The notes below the pieces were generated by a model. It was not told the origin of the DNA. It worked only from the letters and a program-made list of their open reading frames with translations, and made no database searches. Made by a program: the position numbers and the translations under genes. A DNA stretch of 64,000 bases, taken from Emydura subglobosa (lineage: Eukaryota > Chordata > Testudines > Chelidae). Shown here one piece after another: positions 57,790 through 64,000 of this stretch. Location of the stretch: NCBI GenBank assembly GCA_007922225.1, contig ML679974.1, forward strand, positions 2,965,105 to 3,029,104. Direction: 5' to 3'. The first letter of the stretch is position 1. Each line of letters opens with the position of its first letter.

Positions 57790-58150
57790 TATGATGGGGT
57801 TGCTTGTGATGGCAGGGAGGCAGAGCTTAGCAGCTCTGAGGAGTCCCTTCTGGTTTATGTTGAACATTCCTAAAAACTCATGTTTCAGGGCTTCAGCTAG
57901 TGACCTGAAGGGGTAAGAAAGGGATTTGCCCCGGCCCACTAGAATATGTTCTGGCTTGTGTATTGGTGGTTTGTTTTTGTTTTTCTTCTTCCTCTGAAGT
58001 AGCATAGATGGACATTGCTGGAGATGGGATACTGGACAGAGTGGGCCAGTACTATGAATTGATGCCAAGCATTCTCTCTCTTTCTGCTTGCCTGGCTGGT
58101 TCCTGCTTACATGCTCAGTGTCTATCTCAGTGGAAAATTAGTTTCCCTGT
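57790..58150. repeat. Dispersed repeat, copy A (just upstream of the third exon)
   Basis: Shares GGCTTCAGC, AGATGG(G/A)A(T/A)ACTGGACAG, GG(G/A)CCAGT, GCATTCTC(T/C)CTCT and GGCTGGTTC(C/T)TGCT(T/C)AC with 63450-64000 in the same order and orientation. It ends about 165 bases before the SNX29 acceptor at 58314. Family not named. Confidence 0.6.
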
Positions 58151-58314
58151 TGCAGTGTTGCTGACATATGTTAGATATTACCTCTGTGGCATTTTTCTTT
58201 ACAGGTTACTGTATGAAGGTTGCTTTTTATTGTTTGTTTCTGACGTGAGATGGGTTATCTCCTCTTATATTTTCATAATGTACTAATATTTTTCTCTTAC
58301 TGTTTTACCTGCAG

Positions 58315-58397
58315 GGAGAATGAAGTGCTAAAAGTACAACTGAAAAAGTATGTAGGAGCTGTCCAGATGCTGAAAAGAGAAGGTCAAACAACAGAAG
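58315..58397 (+). CDS. SNX29: SNX29 coding exon (third in window), end of coiled coil
   Basis: An 83-bp exon between a TTTTACCTGCAG acceptor (AG at 58313-58314) and a GTAAGG donor (58398 on). The first base completes the split Arg codon from 21793-21794; then ENEVLKVQLKKYVGAVQMLK and REGQTTE follow, and one base of the next codon remains. ENEVLKVQLKKYVGAVQ is a segment I associate strongly with SNX29, just before the linker to its PX domain. The intron upstream is 36.5 kb and full of transposons, which still leaves both splice sites intact. Confidence 0.87.
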
Positions 58398-58689
58398 GTA
58401 AGGAGAAAACGAGGAGAAAAATCTATACTGGGAACGCACATAGTATATACCATTCCATTATTATTGACAAAAAGATTGCTGTCCATTAGTGAAGAATACA
58501 TTGATAACGAGACATCATAGAAGACATTTTTGGGGAAAAAAAGCCCATGCATTAGTATAAAATGTTTTGTCTAATAACGTGGAAAGATGGGAGCTGTTAT
58601 AACGGGTTGAGTATTTTAGACAACTAAAGTTTTTATGTTTTGCAAAGTTGGTGAAGTCCACACTCCACAAAGCCCAAGATCAGGTGTCT

Positions 58690-58800
58690 CTTTGTTTCAT
58701 TATTATTTATATTACAATAGTGCCAAAAGTGTGCTAGGTCATGTTTAGACTTACAGCAAGACATAGTCCTCATAGACAGTCAATTACATCTCTGTCTAAC
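58690..58800 (+). repeat. Ancient amniote SINE/LINE 3' end (MIR/L3-like)
   Basis: ATTATTATTTATATTACAAT, then GTGTGCTAGGTCATGTTTAG, fits the family described at 12099-12176, with an internal deletion. Confidence 0.45.
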
Positions 58801-59004
58801 GTGGTCACCCTTTCTACAGATGAGTTAACTAATATTTAAAAATCCTTTTGCTTTTTTTTTTAAATGCTTATTTGTGACTTTGTGCTGTAGAAAATGAAAA
58901 ACAAATTGGTACATCTAAAAAAAAATTTTATAGAGGACCTTTGCGAGTGCTTCAGCTGCAAGTTCAGAGCAAAAGTACAGGGCTTGATGCATTTGATTAT
59001 TTTT

Positions 59005-59085
59005 GTCAGGGACAGTCTTTGTTATATTTATACAGTGCCTGGTACAATACAGTCCAGGTTCATTATGCGGGCTCCTAAACTCTAA
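59005..59085 (-). repeat. Ancient amniote SINE/LINE 3' end (MIR/L3-like)
   Basis: ATACAGTGCCTGGTACAATA and GCGGGCTCCTAAACTCTAAC are the reverse-oriented form of the same family. Confidence 0.45.
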
Positions 59086-60434
59086 CAGTAATTAATAATG
59101 AGGAAGAAATCCGTAAGTGGTTTCTCCCAATCTGGGAGATGATGCAAGGCATCCTCACTAAAAGAATAGGTCTAGGTGACCTCTCCTTGACACGACAATT
59201 TTTCTCCATTAGGAATATAGATACAAATTTTGTCTTTCACTTTTCAAGTAGAGAAGTGGCAAGGTTTCTATAAAGTTTTAGGATGATATTTATATGTAAA
59301 GTGATGGCACACTTTTGAGGTATGTTTATGTGAACTTGTGACCTTTATGTTGAAGGAGGAAAGGTTGTAAAGAGACACGATTGAATAGATTGCTACTGCT
59401 TCAACTTGGGAGTAGAGAGTGAGTGTTTTCTATTTCAGATATTTGGGGAAGTGCTCATACTACTATGCTGAAGACTATTTATATACTTAAATAGTTGCCA
59501 AACTAGGGAATATTTTTTTGGTAAGACCAAAAAATATGTGATACAGTTGAACATCAATGTTACAAACATCAATCTTATGAATGACCAGTTATATGATCCA
59601 TTTTCCTGATGAGGGGGAAAAGATCGCATAATAAAAATGATGTTAGTAAAGAACAAGTTGACATCCTTTCACATTTTGATGCCTTCAGTGCATTGGAAGT
59701 CACTTTGAAGGACAAGACAGTGATGCAGTGCATCATACTGCCTCATATACATCATGCCTACTGTAATTTTGAGATATTCAGTATTACAGATTTTTTCTGT
59801 TTTATGAACTTTGCAGTCTCCAATTGGTGCATATAATAAGAATTCTATTTTAATTAGAATGGGGCAGGTTTCATCTCCAGCAAGCTAACATGTTTGTAAG
59901 CGTATTACCTTTGATGTTACAGGTGTCCAGTAAGAACCAGTTTTATTTTGATTTAAGCAAATTTTGGCTAATGAGGAGATAAGGGTGTCTTTAAACATGG
60001 TGTTATTTTTGTATCCAGTCATCCTTCCTCTAGTAAAACACAAAGGTCTTCGGTCTATTTGGCACTGGATAGAGCATGGAGTTAGCATTTATCCCTTTAT
60101 AATCAATTAAAAATGTGTGAGAGTGCCAGTACTAGATATAACTTGCATTAAAAGGAATTAAGCTCAGGAGTGCATTAGTGTGTGTGGCTTTGATGAAAGG
60201 TTTAATAGTAAGGTAAAATGGAAATGTGTCTAGAAGGCTACACTTTTGTTGGAATGAGACAAAGGGTAAAGTAGTTTCATCCTCTACTAGATCACTATGT
60301 TTATATCTTTAAATTACTCATGAAGATGGATTGTGAAGCTTTTCCCATTTGTAACATGTAGATCATATTATTCTATAAAGGGACATTTGAGAAGCTGAGA
60401 TTTGTTTGGTTTTTTTTGAATGCCCTGTGTGATG

Positions 60435-61309
60435 CAGGTTCTCAACCTTTTCCTTTTTGAGGCCCCCTCAACCTGCTATAAAAATGCAGGGCATGTCTCG
60501 GCTTCAGCCGTGGATGGTGGGGAGCCTCAGGCAAAGGCATAGTTTGACTTCTGTTTGGGGGTGGGGCAGGGCCTGATAGGATTTGGGCCAGTTCTTCATG
60601 GCAGGGCCCGGGGAGGGAGGGCTACATCCACCCCCTGACTCAGCTCAGTGGGCCACCTAGCCTGTCTGGGATGGGTTGGCACAACCAACAATTATAACTC
60701 AAATGGGGGCTCAGCTGAAAAATTTGAACATTGGTCAGGGTGTAGAGAGAGGTGTAGCTAGGGGCTGTGTGCAGAGACGGGGGTAGCTCAGGATGCAGGC
60801 AGGGTGCAGTTAGGGACTCGGAGCAAGCAGGGGGTATCTAAGGCTGTGTGCAGGTGTGGGGATAGCTAAGGGTGCAGGGAGGGGGTAGCTGGGAGTTGTG
60901 TGCCCTCCCTGTGGTCACTGCTTCCCAAGGGCTCTGTCAGCCCCAGAGCTGGGTCCCCCTGCCTGGGCAGCTCTTACCATCTGCGTGAGCAAAGGGGACT
61001 GGGAGCTGAAGAGCAGCCAGTGCTCCGGGCACCAGAGCAGCGGGAAGAGACGGGAGTGCTATGGCTGACCACTCCATGGCCCCAACCAGAGCAGCAGCTG
61101 TCCCTCACTGCCTGGCTCTGGCTTCTTGCCTCTGACTTGTGGATTTGGAGTTGCCCCAGAGCTTCCCTGCTCTTTTTAGAGCACTTCAGTTTGGGGGCGC
61201 AGTGCCCTCATGCCTCCCCCAAACTCCACCCATGGGCTCGATGTCCTGGGGTTCACAGACCCACTGAAACCATCTGGGGAAGACGCAGACCCCTGGTTGA
61301 GAACCGCTG
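60435..61309. mobile_element. hAT-like element with GGTTCTCAACC inverted ends
   Basis: It begins CAGGTTCTCAACCTTTT and ends GGTTGAGAACCGCTG. The middle is GC-rich with no transposase. The open frame crossing it (60900-61352) has no motif and runs past the element end, so it is not a gene. An 8-bp duplication is unclear (GTGTGATG left, CTGTATGG right). Confidence 0.65.
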
Positions 61310-62016
61310 CTGTATGGAACTGAAAATTGGATTCCTTTGCAGTGTAGTATAAGACTGGGGGGAAAAAAACGGTTTGGCTATTTTAATTGAAACTTTTTTA
61401 TTGGAGAACTAAAGTAGGAGGGGAAAAATATACTTGACAGGCTGTAAAAGCCTTTTTAGTGCTCTTTTAAGTACTTTAAATATGGAAGTATTTTCCATTG
61501 TCATACACAGCTTGAATCCTTACATTTTGACTCTTTTTTCCTGACTTTCTTTATGAATGTAAGAATTTAATTGATCTTGTAGTGAAGTTCTTTAAATCAA
61601 TATTGTGGCATGGTGTTTTGCAGATATCAAAGTCTGACCTTACTGGAAAACAGCTAAATGTACAATTATATTCATTCTAAGCCAGGCATTACTTGAAAAA
61701 TGATCGAATGAAATGGAAAATCCTTTGGTTATTAAACAGTCTACGAATAAAATCTGTTTGTGTTGTCGTTATTGACTGAAATATTATAAGAACCTCCTGT
61801 TTCAAAAGTATTTTCCTGTAATTATTTCAGGGAAGTGAGTCAGAAAAAATCTTATTAAAATAATTGTAATTCTCAATATCCATGTGTGTGATTAATAGAT
61901 TGTGCTTCTATAAAGTTTGGTAAAGCTGGAGATGGGTTGTGCATTTAAGGTGTTGTGTGAATCAACCAGTTAGCTATGGACCATGCTTTGAGTTCTAGTA
62001 ACCTCTTAGCATACAT
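61310..62016. other. Intron, nothing recognised
   Basis: A/T-rich, no exon or repeat I can name. Confidence 0.5.
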
Positions 62017-63302
62017 TTCTTCTTCCAATAGTGTCCCTGTGAGTTCTCCACTTGAGTTTTGTCTGCGTCCCTGTGCTGATTGGAGATCTTTGATAGCAGT
62101 GTCCGTTCGGCCCATGCATGCTCTTTCCCTCCCTCATGTTGTGTCTCAAGGCTCATTAGCGTTGCATGGGCGAGCCACCCTCAATTCCTTCTCAATCGCC
62201 CCTGGCTAGAGATGGAGCAATTAGCACTCTGTTTCCAATGCAGTCTTCAGCTTGTGATATAGCAAGGGCAGAGGGCAGCAGGAGAGTCCACGAAGGGAGG
62301 TATGTAAGCCGCAGAATGATCAGGGCTTTATTCCCTGCAGCCTACCCAGAGTCAGTAGACGGCAATCAGGAGCAGCTGAGGCCAATTAAGGCCCAGCCAG
62401 CTGCCTTATAAAAGCCCACTGCTCCAGAGAGACAGAGCACATGCTGGAGGAAGTAGGTGTACTGTGCTACGAGGAGCGGAACGGAGTATAGCGGAGGTGT
62501 GGAAGAGTGGAGGAGTCCCAAGAGAGGTACTGAGCCCAGGAGAGGGGGGAACCTGCCCCTGGCCACACTGAAACCTTTCCCCAGGCACAGGGGCCTGGGT
62601 CAGGAAGCCCACCTTGGGGCAATAAGGAAACAGGGCCTGAGAGGCCAGAAGGACTGAGGGGGGAGGAAAAGTAGCCCAGGGGGAAAAGACTGCAGCTGCA
62701 AATACAGTGCCAACAGCTCCCAGCTGCTACTCATAGGGCCCTGGGCTGGGACCCAGTGGAGCGGGTGGCCCCAGGTCCCTACCCTCCTCCCCAGGGAAGA
62801 CAGGGTGATGGGCGACTCCCTGGCCCACTACAAGCCGTGAAGCACGAGACCCACTAGAAGGAAGCCAGCCGCCTGCCACAGGCTCTACAGTGTTATCATC
62901 CATAACAGACTCGACTCCAAAGCTCCACCTTCTATTGGGGATGCTGCTCGGGAGTCACCTACAGTAGAGCATCCATAGGGACACTATTCAAAGAAGAAGA
63001 GGAAGTTACTCATCTTGTGTAATGCACCCTATGGGTGCTCTACAACTCATCCTCCTCTCCTCTACTTTGGAGTTCTCAACAGAGCCTTTGCAATAGAGAA
63101 GGAGATAAGGGTGTTTTGTCCTTGCAATGCTAATTAGCCTCAAGGCACAGCACAAGGGAGGAAAAGAATATGTGCGGGCTGAACAGACACTGCTACCAAA
63201 GATCTGCAATCAGAAGTGCAGGAATAGAGACACATTCAAGTAGCACTCATAAAGGGAGACATCTCGAAGAACCATTGTTTCTGCACAAGGTGAGTAACTT
63301 CC
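62017..63302. mobile_element. Short non-coding DIRS derivative split by an LTR
   Basis: The left terminus 62017-62252 (TCTTCCAATAGTGTCCCTGT, GAGATCTTTGATAGCAGTGT, GCTCATTAGCGTTGCATGGG) is the inverse of the right terminus 63040-63302 (on the minus strand GCAGATCTTTGGTAGCAGTG, GCTAATTAGCATTGCAAGGA). An internal complementary region lies at 62955-63050, with GAGCATCCATAGGGACAC and TATGGGTGCTCTAC halves. Almost no coding DNA remains: apart from the nested LTR only about 120 bases separate the left terminus from the complementary region. Confidence 0.7.
62253..62880 (+). repeat. LTR of the same family as 52888-53441, nested in the DIRS derivative
   Basis: It begins TGTGATATAGCA and ends CTGCCACA. 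TTATAAAAGCCCACTGCTCC (TATA at 62407) lies about 154 bases from the 5' end, after GCAGCTGAGGCCAATTAAGG. Flanking tetramers are AGCT and GGCT, a possible duplication with one change. About 630 bp versus 546 bp for the other copy. Confidence 0.65.
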
Positions 63303-63449
63303 TTTTCTCCTTTCTAGTTTTTTTGGTTGTCCTTCTGATAAGTTAGACCACGTTCCTAGTGTTTGTGACCATAATGTGGACCATTAAGGAAAATATTGTA
63401 GTGACACTAGCATTAAATTATGATATGTGTGAAGTAACTTAGCTACAGA

Positions 63450-64000
63450 ATAGCGGGCCCTGAAGCTCAGGCTTCAGGGTTTCAGCCAGTCATCTGTGGG
63501 AGTCAAGAATGGATTTCCTCTCCTCTCCCATACCCAACCTATTCTGGGTTTTTTGGTCTCCTTTCTCTTAAGCATCAGAGATGGCCACAGCCAGAGATGG
63601 AACACTGGACAGGATAGGCCAGTGCTCTCAGGTGGCACTGAGCATTCTCCCTCTCTTCTGTGCTTAGTTGGCTGGTTCTTGCTCACATGCTCAGGGGCTA
63701 GATGACTATCATAGGTGGTGTTGAGAGAGAATTTTTCCCAAGGTCAAATTGGCAGTGACTTTGGTTTTTGGTTTTTTGAGCTTTTTTTTGCCTTACTCTG
63801 CAGCATGGAGTACAGGTCACATGCCAGGATTACCTGAGTATATCTCACTTAATCAGTTCCCTGCCATTGTAGAGGACTTGCTACACCCCAATTCTTCCTT
63901 TTCTTTGCCTCTGGCACGTAATAATTTAGTCTGCTGAAGGCAGTAACACCTGGTCTAATTTTGGTTGTTGGGTTTAGTGTTTGGGTTCTGAGTGGTGTAG
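63450..64000. repeat. Dispersed repeat, copy B, cut by right edge
   Basis: Same family as 57790-58150 and longer: it continues with TTTTTCCCAAGGTCAAATTG, GCAGTGACTTTGG and CTCTGCAGCATGGAGTACAG to near the window end. No coding frame. Confidence 0.6.

Larger units (their letters stand above)
21795..58314 (+). other. SNX29: SNX29 intron (36.5 kb), repeat-packed
   Basis: Donor GTAGGG, acceptor TTTTACCTGCAG, same split-Arg phase at both ends. It carries at least two DIRS retrotransposons, one DIRS terminus, four LINE fragments, a solo LTR, and hAT, Harbinger-like and Tigger-like elements. All open frames in it are explained by those elements or are short and anonymous; I see no additional host exon. 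Confidence 0.7.
58398..60434 (+). other. SNX29: SNX29 intron, start of the next intron
   Basis: Begins with the donor GTAAGG. It contains two ancient SINE/LINE ends (58690-58800 on +; 59005-59085 on -). A stretch starting ACAGTTGAACATCAATGTTA (59545) resembles a Tigger-like terminus, but no matching other end was found. No exon supported. Confidence 0.5.
1..64000 (+). other. SNX29: Internal part of the SNX29 gene body (introns plus three exons)
   Basis: Three + strand exons in this window join in one reading frame and spell a coiled-coil segment recognised as sorting nexin 29, a RUN/PX-domain protein thought to act in endosomal membrane traffic. Everything between them is non-coding and repeat-rich. 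The first exon needs one base from an exon left of the window. The third ends after the first base of a codon, so more exons lie to the right. Neither gene end nor a promoter is present. The 36.5-kb and more than 19.6-kb introns fit the very large size known for this gene in other vertebrates. The gene name rests on remembered protein similarity; the splice structure is seen directly. Confidence 0.75.

Noticed and set aside
59540..59840. Tigger-like transposon
   Set aside because: Only one end (ACAGTTGAACATCAATG) resembles the family; no inverted right end with TA was found.
60900..61352. 150-codon + strand frame
   Set aside because: It lies mostly inside a hAT-like element (60435-61309) and crosses its end; no domain or splice context.
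1..64000. Prokaryotic defence system, CRISPR array or novel operon
   Set aside because: Spliced exons, CR1/hAT/DIRS repeats and lack of dense ORFs show vertebrate intron DNA; no regularly spaced repeats were seen.

Overview
This is vertebrate nuclear DNA made almost entirely of intron and transposable elements. Three short exons on the + strand (19630-19693, 21666-21794, 58315-58397) have canonical splice sites and compatible phases. Together they encode a coiled-coil stretch that I recognise as sorting nexin 29 (SNX29). I read the window as an internal slice of that very long gene. The repeats are CR1 LINEs, DIRS tyrosine-recombinase retrotransposons, hAT and Harbinger DNA transposons, and MITEs with termini like GGGTATGTCTACACTG. 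This mix points to a non-avian sauropsid, most likely a turtle; the species is an inference from repeats alone.

Layout. 1-3103: an old, stop-riddled DIRS copy entering from the left edge, followed by the 3' end of a decayed LINE (minus, to about 3726). 3727-14470: intron with a 26-bp-stem hairpin (6137-6257), a hAT element with an exact 8-bp duplication (6800-8052) and a MITE nested inside it (7511-7800). 14472-18749: a palindromic TTA-flanked MITE, then a dead Harbinger-type transposon: a spliced accessory ORF on + and a DDE transposase on -, tail to tail, with a hAT element between them. 19630-21794: SNX29 exons 1 and 2 of the window, with a CR1 fragment in their 2-kb intron. 21795-58314: a 36.5-kb intron carrying a G-rich repeat block, several MITEs, a DIRS terminus joined to a LINE, and two related DIRS copies (34064-41134 and 45560-49978). 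It also holds a nested CR1 (36457-37400), another CR1 (50861-52245), a solo LTR (52892-53437) and a CR1 with a hAT MITE inside (56786-57745). 58315-58397: the third exon. 58398-64000: the next intron, with a hAT element, a short DIRS derivative split by a second LTR of the same family, and a dispersed repeat cut by the right edge.

No mobile element here looks able to move. The two younger DIRS copies still show the whole DIRS plan: inverted terminal repeats, an internal complementary region matching both ends, and ORF1, RT, RNase H and tyrosine recombinase in order. Each recombinase has lost a different residue of its HxxR motif, and copy 2 has also lost the second Asp of the RT catalytic box. 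The nesting gives a relative order of insertions. I saw no CRISPR array, prokaryotic operon, tRNA or rRNA gene.
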